This document shows, one piece after another, positions 44,057 through 52,311 of a stretch of DNA of 64,000 nt. A program made the translations under genes and the position numbers. The stretch lies in NCBI RefSeq assembly GCF_024227435.1, contig NZ_CP100445.1, positions 3,841,369 to 3,905,368 on the forward strand. Direction: 5' to 3'. The notes beneath the pieces were generated by a model that was not told the origin of the DNA, searched no databases, and worked only from the letters and a program-made list of their open reading frames with translations. Numbering within the stretch: the first letter of the stretch is position 1; each line of letters begins with the position of its first letter. The DNA comes from Natrinema caseinilyticum. Its GTDB lineage: Archaea > Halobacteriota > Halobacteria > Halobacteriales > Natrialbaceae.

Positions 44057-44455
44057 ATGCAAGGAAACCTGCCGCCGGAAGCACAGGAGAAAATCGAGCA
44101 GTTGCAGGACCTCCAGGAGACGGCTCAGGAAGTCGCCGTCCAGAAACAGGAAGCGGAATCGAGCCTCACCGAAGCCGAAAGCGCCCTCGAGGAACTCGAG
44201 AACATCGACGAGGACACCGCCATGTACCGCAACGTCGGCGAACTCCTCGTCGAGACGGGGTACGAGCAGGCGGAAGAAGACCTCCAGGACAAAGTCGACA
44301 CCCTCGAGATCCGCCTCGAAACCCTCGAGAAACAGGAAGGGCGCGTCCAGGATCAGTTCGAGAGCTTGCAGGACGAACTCGAAGAACTACTCAGCGGTGG
44401 CGCCGGTATGGGCGGCCCGGCAGGCCCCGGCGGTCCGGGTGCTGGCGGCGCGTAA
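44057..44455 (+). CDS. pfdB: Prefoldin subunit beta
   Basis: 132 residues. Two long coiled-coil arms (about 8-50 and 75-115, with [20 protein letters not shown] and [11 protein letters not shown]) flank a hairpin containing [16 protein letters not shown], the prefoldin beta signature. A Gly/Pro tail closes it. With the alpha subunit it forms the hexameric jellyfish-shaped holdase that hands unfolded proteins to the thermosome. A CTTTAT box 24-33 bp upstream suits the start. The DUF3194 gene begins at the next base after its stop. Confidence 0.93.
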   Translation: MQGNLPPEAQEKIEQLQDLQETAQEVAVQKQEAESSLTEAESALEELENIDEDTAMYRNVGELLVETGYEQAEEDLQDKVDTLEIRLETLEKQEGRVQDQFESLQDELEELLSGGAGMGGPAGPGGPGAGGA

Positions 44456-44704
44456 ATGCCGACCGACGAGCCGTCTGACGAGACCGTCGTCCAGACGGCG
44501 GCCGAGGCCGCGGAGGACGTGATCTTCTCGCGGTACAAACAATCGGCCGTGCGCGATTACGACGTCACCGTCGTCTTCGAAGCCGGCGTGCTCGAGGTCG
44601 ACGTCTATCTCAACGCGCCCGAAGACCAGGCCGACCCCGAACAGGTCGCCGACGACGCCGCGCGCGCGGCGAGACGGGCGGTCGACGAACTGTTCGGCGA
44701 GTAA
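44456..44704 (+). CDS. DUF3194 protein
   Basis: 82 residues, beginning directly after the prefoldin stop. VIFSRYKQSAVRDYDVTVVF and LEVDVYLNAPEDQADPEQVADDAARAARRAVDELFG match archaeal DUF3194, an alpha/beta protein of unknown function that nearly always follows prefoldin beta. Translational coupling suggests a link with protein folding. Confidence 0.88.
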   Translation: MPTDEPSDETVVQTAAEAAEDVIFSRYKQSAVRDYDVTVVFEAGVLEVDVYLNAPEDQADPEQVADDAARAARRAVDELFGE

Positions 44705-44824
44705 GCACCGTTTTCCGGCTTCGATTTCGTTTTTCTCCGCGCTCGCCACTGCGGAGAACCGATCCGTGAAGCGACTCGTCGAGCCTCGGATATTCGGGCC
44801 TCTCTCACGCGGTCGAGCGGGACG
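44705..44824. other. Gap between DUF3194 and the membrane-protein remnant
   Basis: 120 bp with a T-rich run (TTTTTC near 44730) just after the DUF3194 stop, a plausible transcription end for the prefoldin operon. No gene seen. Confidence 0.3.
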
Positions 44825-45023
44825 TCACCGTCGGAGTCGGCCACTCCCGACGAACGCGAACCCGAGGCCACCGCCCAGAATCAACACGGGACGGACGGGC
44901 CCCGGGACGGGTACGAATGCCTTCACCGACGGATCCAATCAGGACGAGCACAACGGCACCAGCAGCGGGCAGTGGGTGTGCAGCCAGTTGCTGACCGAAC
45001 GACCGGAGCGACCAGTAGAGCAC
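44825..45023 (-). pseudogene. Small membrane protein, apparently frameshifted
   Basis: From a GTG at 45023 the frame reads MLYWSLRSFGQQLAAHP then the helix AAGAVVLVLIGSVGE. After that it turns non-conserved (RTRPGARPSR). In the neighbouring frame a natural continuation appears, AFVPVPGPVRPVLILGGGLGFAFVG, ending at 44825. Joined, they would give a two-helix protein with a Pro-rich turn. One indel near 44915-44925 explains this. It begins 8 bp after the stop of the gene before it on the same strand. Confidence 0.4.
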
Positions 45024-45031
45024 CTCGAGAG

Positions 45032-45268
45032 TCAGTGTGAGGTGGATGTGAGCGGACGGTTTCCGTCCGGATTTTCCGCCCGATCGAATCCCTCGAGGTC
45101 GTCGGCACTGACCGTTACGATTTCGCCAGTGCTGACTCGTCGACCGTCAGCGTCACCGACGCGAAGCAACGTGACGGCCTCCCGACTCGTTCCGACGACA
45201 CGATAGATACCGTCGGGACGATCGGCCTCGATCGGCCGGACGTGATCGCGAATCGAGAGTGACCTCAT
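45032..45268 (-). CDS. Conserved-looking small hypothetical protein
   Basis: 78 residues from the ATG at 45268. Sequence IYRVVGTSREAVTLLRVGDADGRRVSTGEIVTVSADDL looks like a small beta barrel, perhaps SH3-like. I do not recognise the family. Composition is typical of halophile genes. It lies 127 bp downstream of the lut genes and just upstream of the frameshifted membrane gene, possibly one unit with that. Confidence 0.6.
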   Translation of the reverse strand: MRSLSIRDHVRPIEADRPDGIYRVVGTSREAVTLLRVGDADGRRVSTGEIVTVSADDLEGFDRAENPDGNRPLTSTSH

Positions 45269-45395
45269 TTTGGACGTCCGAGCACATCTACCGACCCAAA
45301 TGACGTAATCCGAGGGGAACGAATCCTGTCGATAGTTGCACTCGAGTGCGTCGCACAGAAATCGGTGACCGCCTCGCGCACGGCGTCGACCACCG

Positions 45396-47711
45396 CTACG
45401 TCGGAGACCCGTCGGGCGCGAGCAACTCGATCGGATGGGGAACGTCCCGTTCGAGGAGCGTCTCGAGTTGGTCGCCACAGGACGTCCCGGACGCGACGAC
45501 CGTCGGCGCACCCTCGACCTGGGTGGCGAGGCGCTCGCCGACCTCCATACTCAGTTCGTAGTACTCTCGCTTGTAGCCGAACGAGCCGGCCATGCCACAG
45601 CACTCGGCGTCGGAGGTGTCGGGCGCGTAGCCACAGCGCTCGAGAACTGCGACGGTGGGGGCCTCGAGGTCGAGCGTCCGCTGCTGGCAGTGGGAGTGGT
45701 AGGCGACCGGTTCGTCTCCGTCTCCGGTCGACAGCGCCGCGGGATCGGCTCCGTTCTCGAGAAGACCGTAGACGTACTCGCAGATCTCGTAGCTGTTCGA
45801 CCGGAGACGCTCGAACGACTCCTCGGGCAGCAGCCGCTCGTACTCGCGGTGGATGGCCGCCAGATCGGAGGGTTCGATGACGACGACGTCCCGACCGGCG
45901 TCGATGTCCTCCGCCACCGCCGCATAGAGGCGGCTGGCCTGACGGTCCGCCGTCGCGATCATTCCCTGGGAGAGCGCTGCGCGGCCGCTCTCGGGAAGGT
46001 CCGGGACGTTGACCGGGATGCCGAGGGACTCGAGCGTTCGTACCGCGGCCTTGCCGCGATCGGTGTCGACGTAGTTCGTGTAGACGTCGGCGTAGAGGAC
46101 CACCTCGCGATCGATCGCGGCCCCGCGAGACCGGGCCCGGTCCGCGCGTCGCTTCGATGCGTCCGCGCCGCCCCGGCTCCGGAACCAGTCGACGAGCGAC
46201 GTCCGCTCGAACGACGGGAGGTCGCGCCGTCGGTCGATTCCGAGCGTCCGCTCGAGCAGCCCGCGGACGGGGTCCACGTCGGTGAGCCAGTTGGAGACGG
46301 GCGCCGTCGCGCTGGCGGCTTTCGCGACCGTTCCGATGTTACCGAAAAAGCGTTTCCCGTGGCTGATTCCGCCCCCCTCGAGGTCGGGCGTGAGGCCGTC
46401 GACGAGGAAGTCGTACGCTTCCGGTTCGCCGCTGCGATTGACCCGATCTCTGACGACGGTGTTGATCCACGGGATGTCGATCTTGACCGGACAGGCGTCG
46501 ACGCAGCGCGAACAACCGGTACAGAGATCGTTGAACTCCGCGGCCGACTCCCGGCCGTGGACGCCGGCCTCCCAGCCGGTGGCGATGCCGCCCGAGTAGG
46601 TTTCACCGCCGAAACCGTGTCCGCCGACGGTGTGGAAGTTCGTACAGGAGTTCGAACACGCTCCACACCGGATGCAGTAGAGCGTCTCCCGGAGCTGGTC
46701 GTCCTCGCGCATATCCATGCGACCGTTGTCGAGTAACACGAGGTGGAAGTCGCGCTCCCCCGCGTGGCCGCTCGCAGCCGCCGCTTCGTCCGTCGAGGCT
46801 CCACCGCTCGTGATCGGCTCCTCGGGCGCGTCGAAATCAACCGTCGGCGAGTCGGTCGGCGGCGAGAGCATCGTTACGTACTGGGAGATCGGCTGGCCGG
46901 TCGCGCTCTTGGCGATGATATCGACGAACGGCTCGAGGTCCGACAGCGTCGGTATCAGCTTCTCGACGCCGGCGATCGCGACGTGGGTGTCGGGCGTGAC
47001 AGCGCACTTGCGGGCGTTGCCCTCGTTCGTGACGAGCGTGATCGTTCCGGTATCGGCGACGACGAAGTTCGCGCCCGTGATACCGACGTCGGCCTCGCGG
47101 ATGTGTTCCCAGAGGTGGTCGCGGGCGAACCGGGTCAACTCCTCGGCCGTCTCCAACGGCTCGTCGGGATCGAACGTTTCGTTGAACAACTCGGCGATCT
47201 CCTCGCGGGAAATGTGCATCGCCGGGCCGACGATGTGCGAGGGGGTGTCGTCGGCCACCTGCAACACCCACTCGCCGAGATCGGTCTCCGTGACGGCGAT
47301 CCCGTTCGCTTCGAGCGCGTCGTTGAGGTCGATCTCCTCGGTCGTCATCGATTTCGATTTCACGACCGACGGGGTGTCGTCGTCCCCAGCGATCCCGGCC
47401 GCGTCGGTACGGCTCTCGACGACGTCAGCGACGTACGCGTTCGCGTCCGCGGCATCGTCGGCGACGTAGACGGTGCCGCCGTTCGCCTCGACCGCCTCTC
47501 TGACGGTGTCGATCAGATCGGGAAGACGATCGATGGCGGCTTCCTTGATCGAGCGAGCTTCGATTCGGAGCGCCTCGAGGTCGTCGGTCGCGTCGTAGGT
47601 CTCGTACCGGCGGGCGTTCGACGCACTCGCGTGGGCGTGTACGGCCCCGCCTTCGGTCTCGAGCAGCTGTCGGATCCGATCGGCCCGCTCCGACCGCGTG
47701 CGCTGGGCCAT
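45396..47711 (-). CDS. Fused LutB-LutA type lactate-utilisation iron-sulfur protein
   Basis: 771 residues. The N-terminal LUD domain (about 60-290) has EEIDLNDALEANGIAVTETDLGEWVLQ and GANFVVADTGTITLVTNEGN. Two 4Fe-4S motifs follow, CIRCGACSNSC and CTGCSRCVDACPVKIDIPW. A C-terminal part (about 540-770) is LutA/GlpC-like, with SHCQQRTL and LERCGYAPDTSDAECCGMAGSFG. Only the second cysteine-rich CCG motif is complete. With LutC it oxidises L-lactate to pyruvate, passing electrons to the membrane pool. Its start lies 1 base beyond the lutC stop. Confidence 0.88.
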   Translation of the reverse strand: MAQRTRSERADRIRQLLETEGGAVHAHASASNARRYETYDATDDLEALRIEARSIKEAAIDRLPDLIDTVREAVEANGGTVYVADDAADANAYVADVVESRTDAAGIAGDDDTPSVVKSKSMTTEEIDLNDALEANGIAVTETDLGEWVLQVADDTPSHIVGPAMHISREEIAELFNETFDPDEPLETAEELTRFARDHLWEHIREADVGITGANFVVADTGTITLVTNEGNARKCAVTPDTHVAIAGVEKLIPTLSDLEPFVDIIAKSATGQPISQYVTMLSPPTDSPTVDFDAPEEPITSGGASTDEAAAASGHAGERDFHLVLLDNGRMDMREDDQLRETLYCIRCGACSNSCTNFHTVGGHGFGGETYSGGIATGWEAGVHGRESAAEFNDLCTGCSRCVDACPVKIDIPWINTVVRDRVNRSGEPEAYDFLVDGLTPDLEGGGISHGKRFFGNIGTVAKAASATAPVSNWLTDVDPVRGLLERTLGIDRRRDLPSFERTSLVDWFRSRGGADASKRRADRARSRGAAIDREVVLYADVYTNYVDTDRGKAAVRTLESLGIPVNVPDLPESGRAALSQGMIATADRQASRLYAAVAEDIDAGRDVVVIEPSDLAAIHREYERLLPEESFERLRSNSYEICEYVYGLLENGADPAALSTGDGDEPVAYHSHCQQRTLDLEAPTVAVLERCGYAPDTSDAECCGMAGSFGYKREYYELSMEVGERLATQVEGAPTVVASGTSCGDQLETLLERDVPHPIELLAPDGSPT

Positions 47712-47712
47712 C

Positions 47713-48219
47713 TTATCGGCCCTCCAGGACGATCACGGTGACGTCGCCGGGCCCGTGGACGCCGTGGACGAGTTCCCCCATGTCGCCGGTCGCGCTCCGA
47801 CCCGTCGCGAAGACGACGCTATCCCGACCCGCGTCGAAGCCGTCGGCGAGACGATCGAACCCGGCACTCAGATCCGACATGACGTCGCTTTCAGCGACCA
47901 CGGCGACGTGGCGCTCCGGATACAAGGCGACCGGTTCCGCGCCGTCCGGTGTCGATTCGACCGCGACGGTACCGTACTCCGCGATCGCGAACCCCACCGG
48001 GGTAACGCCCGTTCGAGCCGCCTCGAGTTCCGCAGCCGTCGGTTCCGTCGTGATCGATTCCGGGAGCGTGACCCCGTCGAATGGGAGCGCCACGCCCACG
48101 GCCGGTTCCTGGACGATCCGTTCGATCCGCTCGCTCGCGTCGGCGGCCGCAACGCGCTCGAGTCCCACCTCGAGTCCCTCGAGTGCGCGTTCGAACCGAC
48201 CGACAGTGTCGACTGTCAT
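47713..48219 (-). CDS. lutC: LUD-domain protein LutC
   Basis: 168 residues, a single LUD domain: VGVALPFDGVTLPESI, PTAAELEAARTGVTPVGFAIAEYGTVAVES, ALYPERHVAVVAESDVM, and TGRSATGDMGELVHGVHGPGDVTVIVLE at the C-terminus, the last being the LutC signature. It is the third component of the LutABC lactate oxidase system and directly precedes the fused LutBA gene. Start at 48219; promoter-like and operator-like sequences lie about 100 bp upstream. Confidence 0.88.
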   Translation of the reverse strand: MTVDTVGRFERALEGLEVGLERVAAADASERIERIVQEPAVGVALPFDGVTLPESITTEPTAAELEAARTGVTPVGFAIAEYGTVAVESTPDGAEPVALYPERHVAVVAESDVMSDLSAGFDRLADGFDAGRDSVVFATGRSATGDMGELVHGVHGPGDVTVIVLEGR

Positions 48220-48329
48220 CGGTTGTCACATCTGCGCGGACGGTCATGAGACTGACGATCGGTCCGCCGATTCGCCGCCAGGGCCCGGCGCTCGTTGCAC
48301 CTCCGGGCTCACAGAAATATCAAAACGGA

Positions 48330-48350
48330 ATAATTTAGGTGTGATCACAC
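48330..48350. promoter_or_regulatory. 12-bp palindrome next to an AT-rich box upstream of lutC
   Basis: GTGTGATCACAC at 48339-48350 is a perfect palindrome. An AT-rich patch (ATAATTTAGG, about 48331-48339) abuts it on the side towards lutC. It could bind a regulator of the lactate genes, leaving a leader of up to 100 bases. Confidence 0.4.
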
Positions 48351-48508
48351 GCCGACGGGCGTGGACGGGACGCGTCGTCTCGACCGTTCGGTGGCGGGAA
48401 CCGCACCCGACGGGGCAGTTCGCCACCGTCGACGGGACCGTTCGTGATCGGTCTATGTGACGGAGCCGTTACGGTCCGGTCGCGCGTCTCGAGACGACCG
48501 CTGGTCGT

Positions 48509-50248
48509 CTATCGACTCCCCGTGGCGAAGAATCCGAGGAGTTCGCTACCGATGTCGATAATCGCGTGCACGATCGCGGAAATGGTGTCGACCGGATCTT
48601 CATCCGGATCTGGATCAGGTTCCGGTTCCGGCTCCGGCTCCGGATCGGGACAGTCGCCAGGGTCTTCACCGCCGTCATCGGTTTCGGCGAGCGTCACGTC
48701 GACGGTCGTGGTCGCGTCGGCTTCGACGGTGACGTTCTCGCTGGTGTCCTGGTACCCCTCGGCCGAAACATCGAGTGTGTAGTCACCCGACTCCAACTCG
48801 AGCGAGTAGCTGCCATCGTCAGCGGTCGTGGTCTGCTGGTCCCTGACGGCGACGGTCGCATTGGACACCGGATCTCCGTTCGCGTCGGTGATCGTGCCTT
48901 CGACGGTGCCGGTGGTCGGCTCCGGATCGGTGTCTTCGAGCGCCTCGAGTTTGTCGGCTGCACCGGTAAGCGGGGGCCTGAGATCGTTTTCGACGAGGTC
49001 GGCCGCGTCTCGCAGCGACTGGGCTGCCTGCGAGGCGAGTCCGCCCTGTTGCTCGAGGCGGTCGGCGACGGCTCGTGCGTCCGCGGGCGACTGGACCTCG
49101 TTCGGATCGACGTCGGCGACGCCGCCGTCGTTGATGACCGTCACGACTCTGTCGAAGATCGCCGCCTCTCGGTCGTCGGCGGCGATCCGGAGTCGGTCAG
49201 CTTCCGCCTGCGCCTCCGAGGCACTGCCTGCGGTGACGTTTTCGACCGACTCGACGTTCTCGACGTCGACTCCGAGAAGATCGGCCTTCTGCTGCAGTTG
49301 GTCGTTGAACGACGCGATCGCATCGTTCGCGCTCGCGATCTCGTTCGCGTTGACGCTCTCGACGACGTCCGTGACCGTCTCCGATCCGTCGTCGCCGGAG
49401 CCATCGTCACCGGATCCGTCGTCCGTCGTCTGGAGGGCGACGTCGACGGTTGCAGTCCCGCCGGCCTCGACGGTGACGTTCTCGCTCGCGTCCTGGTAGC
49501 CCTCAGCCGAGACCGAGACCGTGTATTCGCCCGACTCGAGTTCGAGCGCGTAGCTCCCGTCCTCGCCGGTCGTCGTCTGTTGGTCACCGACGGTGACGGT
49601 CGCGTTGGCGACCGCATTGCCGTCGGAATCGGTGACCGTGCCCTCGACCGTGCCGGTAGTCGGCTCGGCTTCGACGGCACTCAGCTTGTCGGCGGCGGCG
49701 GTGAGGTTGGGTTTGATCTCGGTTTCGACGAGGTCGGCTGCGTCTCGCAGCGACGTCGCTGCCTGGGTGGCGAGACCGCCCTGTTGCTCGAGGCGGTCGG
49801 CGACGTTCCGTGCGTCGTCCGGCGACTGAACCGCGTTCGGATCGACGTCGGCGACGCCGCCGTCGTTGATGACCGTCACGACTCTGTCGAAGATCGCCGC
49901 CTCTCGGTCGTCGGCGGCGGTCCGGAGTCGGTCAGCTTCCGCCTGCGCCTCCGAGGCCGATTCGGCCGATGCGGCCGGGACCTGGTCGACGTTCTCCACG
50001 TCGACTCTGAGGAGATCGGCCTTCTGCTGCAGTTGGTCGTTGAACGACGCGATCGACTCGTTCGCGTTCGCGATTTCGTTCGTATTGACGCTTTGGACGA
50101 TCTGGCTCAGATCGTCGCTCTCCGTATCGGTTTGTTCCGCGGCCTGTGTTGCGGCGCCACCCATCCCTGCCGCCCCGAAGGGGGCAGCGATGAGTGACAC
50201 TACGAGTAGTGCTACAAGCGTTGTTGTCCGTATGTGTCGATTTATCAT
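48509..50248 (-). CDS. Secreted protein with two copies of a helical plus carboxypeptidase-regulatory unit
   Basis: 579 residues from the ATG at 50248 (an ATG 3 codons earlier is possible). A Sec signal (TTTLVALLVVSLIAAPFGAAG) is followed by two tandem copies of a unit of about 230 residues. Each has a helical part (SFNDQLQQKADLL, REAAIFDRVVTVINDGGVAD) and a carboxypeptidase-regulatory-like beta sandwich (GTVEGTVTD, DGSYALELESGEYTV, SAEGYQDASENVTVE). A Pro/Asp/Glu spacer and a C-terminal amphipathic helix (TISAIVHAIIDIGSELLGFF) close it. Probably a surface protein; function unknown. Confidence 0.82.
   Translation of the reverse strand: MINRHIRTTTLVALLVVSLIAAPFGAAGMGGAATQAAEQTDTESDDLSQIVQSVNTNEIANANESIASFNDQLQQKADLLRVDVENVDQVPAASAESASEAQAEADRLRTAADDREAAIFDRVVTVINDGGVADVDPNAVQSPDDARNVADRLEQQGGLATQAATSLRDAADLVETEIKPNLTAAADKLSAVEAEPTTGTVEGTVTDSDGNAVANATVTVGDQQTTTGEDGSYALELESGEYTVSVSAEGYQDASENVTVEAGGTATVDVALQTTDDGSGDDGSGDDGSETVTDVVESVNANEIASANDAIASFNDQLQQKADLLGVDVENVESVENVTAGSASEAQAEADRLRIAADDREAAIFDRVVTVINDGGVADVDPNEVQSPADARAVADRLEQQGGLASQAAQSLRDAADLVENDLRPPLTGAADKLEALEDTDPEPTTGTVEGTITDANGDPVSNATVAVRDQQTTTADDGSYSLELESGDYTLDVSAEGYQDTSENVTVEADATTTVDVTLAETDDGGEDPGDCPDPEPEPEPEPDPDPDEDPVDTISAIVHAIIDIGSELLGFFATGSR
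48674..50113. repeat. Internal tandem duplication (two units of about 0.7 kb)
   Basis: Unit one covers roughly 49421-50113 and unit two 48674-49384. The copies share long identical stretches such as ASEAQAEADRL, AADDREAAIFDRVVTVINDG and SAEGYQD, so the duplication is recent or kept alike by recombination. Confidence 0.75.
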
Positions 50249-50257
50249 GACTCTCAC

Positions 50258-50528
50258 GCCGGTTGAGAAATCAACAACGTTCCGATTGTAATTTTTCCCG
50301 GATATGACTGCAACCTTTATCCGACGACTATATCCGCCGGCCGGGCTTCCCTCCCGGAGACAGCGACGTCACCAGGTGCGACTCGAGCGAGCCGAAGCGG
50401 GGCTGAGTGATCCGGTTCGTGTAGACGCGTCTCGCGGCGTGGAAACGAGTCCGTCTCCGTTTCACCCGAATCGAAGCGGTACCGTCCCGACCTCGCCGAG
50501 CGAAACCGAGTGTGGAGGGCGGGTTAGT
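50258..50528. other. Gap between the duplicated secreted protein and guaAA
   Basis: 271 bp. An AT-rich run (GATTGTAATTTTT, 50284-50296) close to the 5' end of the secreted-protein gene is a plausible promoter for it. Nothing else recognised. Confidence 0.3.
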
Positions 50529-51083
50529 TCACCGCGACTCACAGATGTCGAGAAAGTTTTCGAATATCTCGTCGCCCTCCTCGGTGTGGGCGACTTCGGG
50601 GTGCCACTGGACGCCGTAGAGGTCACGATCGGTGTCACTCATCGCTTCCACGTCACAGACGTCGCTTTTGCCCGTAAGTTCGAACCCGTCGGGTAACTCC
50701 GTCACCTCGTCAGCGTGGCTCGCCCAGACGCGCGTTTCCGGATACAGTGACCCGGTCAGCGGGTCGTCGTCGTCGACGATATCGACGGTCACGTCCGCGT
50801 AGCCGCCGTACTCGCCGCTGCCGACACGGCCGCCGAGTTCCTCCGCGATCAGTTGCATTCCCAGACAGATGCCGAGGACCGGAACGTCCGCCTCGAGGTA
50901 CTCCGCGGAGCGTCCGATGCGGTCCATGTCGGGGCCGCCCGAGAGCACGACGCCGTCGGTCTCGACTTCCTCGGGGGGCGTGTCGTTGTCGATCAACTCC
51001 GTCTCGACGCCGAGGTCACGAAGCGCTCGGCGTTCCAGGTGGGTGAACTGTCCGTGGTTGTCCACCACGACGATCTTCGTCAT
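50529..51083 (-). CDS. guaAA: GMP synthase glutamine amidotransferase subunit A
   Basis: 184 residues from the ATG at 51083. It is a class I glutamine amidotransferase. The nucleophile elbow is VLGICLGMQLIAEELGG, and the His-Glu partners are in YGVQWHPEVAHTEEG. TKIVVVDNHGQFTHLERRAL is the archaeal GuaA N-terminus. In archaea this subunit supplies ammonia to a separate synthetase subunit (GuaAB), which is not in the window. A start 7 codons earlier is less conserved. Confidence 0.93.
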   Translation of the reverse strand: MTKIVVVDNHGQFTHLERRALRDLGVETELIDNDTPPEEVETDGVVLSGGPDMDRIGRSAEYLEADVPVLGICLGMQLIAEELGGRVGSGEYGGYADVTVDIVDDDDPLTGSLYPETRVWASHADEVTELPDGFELTGKSDVCDVEAMSDTDRDLYGVQWHPEVAHTEEGDEIFENFLDICESR

Positions 51084-51210
51084 TGGCTGATCGTAGCGGG
51101 TCACCCGGTAAAAGCGGTCCGGAACCCGATCTCGGCCGCACTGATAAAGAGCGAACTGTTCGAGGGATGGCCGTATCAGTGATCGCTCTCAACCGGGCGT
51201 ACGATCAGTC

Positions 51211-51432
51211 ATGAATCGGCCGACCATCGACGCCGGCGATATGCAGTGGGGATGGACCTGTCCGCTGTGCGGGACGGACGCCTCGGTCTCGAGAGACTCC
51301 GACTCCGGAACGTTCAGATGGAAGTGCGACGCCGAGGCGTGCGACGCCGTCGGCTTCGGTTTCTCCTCGCGGCGCAGGGCCCGACTCGCCCTCCGAGAGT
51401 ACTGCGAACGGCACGAGAGCGTCTATCGCTAG
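51211..51432 (+). CDS. Small zinc-finger protein
   Basis: 73 residues. WTCPLCGTDASVS and WKCDAEACDAVGFGF supply four cysteines in two CxxC/CxxxxC pairs, then a basic helix RRRARLALREYCERHES. Such proteins are common in haloarchaea and mostly unassigned; DNA or RNA binding is plausible. It has its own plausible start at 51211. Confidence 0.72.
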   Translation: MNRPTIDAGDMQWGWTCPLCGTDASVSRDSDSGTFRWKCDAEACDAVGFGFSSRRRARLALREYCERHESVYR

Positions 51433-51534
51433 ACGGATCTTCCCCGTCCCCTCGAGAACGGAATCGAGGCGGAGCCACGCCGGGTGAGACGGCGTTCCGG
51501 TACGTTTATGCATTCGTCACGGGATTGCTGGCAC

Positions 51535-51672
51535 ATGGCAGTCGATCTCGGCGAATTCGAGCATCCGTCGTGGCTCACCGCGGCCGGAACGGGCATCGGG
51601 TACGCACTAATCCTCGCTGTGTTGACGGTGGCCCTGTTCATCGTTCCGTGGCTCGTCTTTACGACCTTCTAA
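51535..51672 (+). CDS. Small single-pass membrane protein
   Basis: 45 residues. AVDLGEFEHPSWLTAAGTGIG is followed by one strong helix YALILAVLTVALFIVPWLVF. The ATG at 51535 is supported by an ACGTTTATGC box about 25-35 bp upstream. Function unknown; conserved-looking rather than random because the hydrophobic block is sharply bounded. Confidence 0.6.
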   Translation: MAVDLGEFEHPSWLTAAGTGIGYALILAVLTVALFIVPWLVFTTF

Positions 51673-51771
51673 TCGGACGGCATTCGGGGAGACGAGCGCC
51701 GCGGGTTCGCCACTGATACCGTTCGAACGCACCCCGTCATTGATGTTCCGTCCCGGTGGACGGAGACCCGT

Positions 51772-52101
51772 ATGGCAGACCTCCCCATCACGACGACGGA
51801 TAGTCTCGACGGCCACGAGGTAACGGAGTACTGTGGCATCGTCTCGGGAGAGGCGGTCATCGGCGCAAACGTCGTAAGCGACATCGCTGCGGGTATCCGA
51901 GACGTCGTTGGCGGCCGGAGCGGATCGTACGAGAAGAAAATCGAGGCCGGACGCCGGGAAGCGATCACCGACATTCGAGCGGAGGCTCGGGATCTCGGCG
52001 CCAACGCGGTCATCGGCGCTTCGTTCGACTACGAGGAGATGGCCGAAGGGATGCTGTGGGTCAATCTCTCCGGGACGGCGGTCGAGACGGAGCCTCGCTA
52101 G
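51772..52101 (+). CDS. YbjQ/UPF0145 family protein
   Basis: 109 residues with the family blocks TTTDSLDGHEVTEYCGIVSGEAVIGANVVSD, GGRSGSYEKKIEAGRREAI and EARDLGANAVIGASFDYE. The fold is a pentamer-forming heavy-metal-binding-like domain (DUF74). Function unknown. Monocistronic by spacing. Confidence 0.9.
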   Translation: MADLPITTTDSLDGHEVTEYCGIVSGEAVIGANVVSDIAAGIRDVVGGRSGSYEKKIEAGRREAITDIRAEARDLGANAVIGASFDYEEMAEGMLWVNLSGTAVETEPR

Positions 52102-52280
52102 CAGCCGCCTCGCGATATGGACGATGGGACCGGTACGATAGTGACGGGACGTCGGTGACTGCGCGTCGACAGCTGCCGTGTCGCTCGAGTGGCCGTGGCT
52201 GCCGTCCCGTGTGTCCAGGTTCCGTAATCGACCGCCGTCACGGCCGAATCGAATTATCTCAGAAAAATGTCATATAGGCA

Positions 52281-52292
52281 CTGTTATAACTT
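52281..52292 (+). promoter_or_regulatory. TATA-like promoter of the DUF5602-like gene
   Basis: CTGTTATAACTT, 20-31 bp before the ATG at 52312. It decides the start against an ATG at 52267 that would precede it. Confidence 0.45.
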
Positions 52293-52311
52293 GTTATACC
52301 CTTTATTGTTT

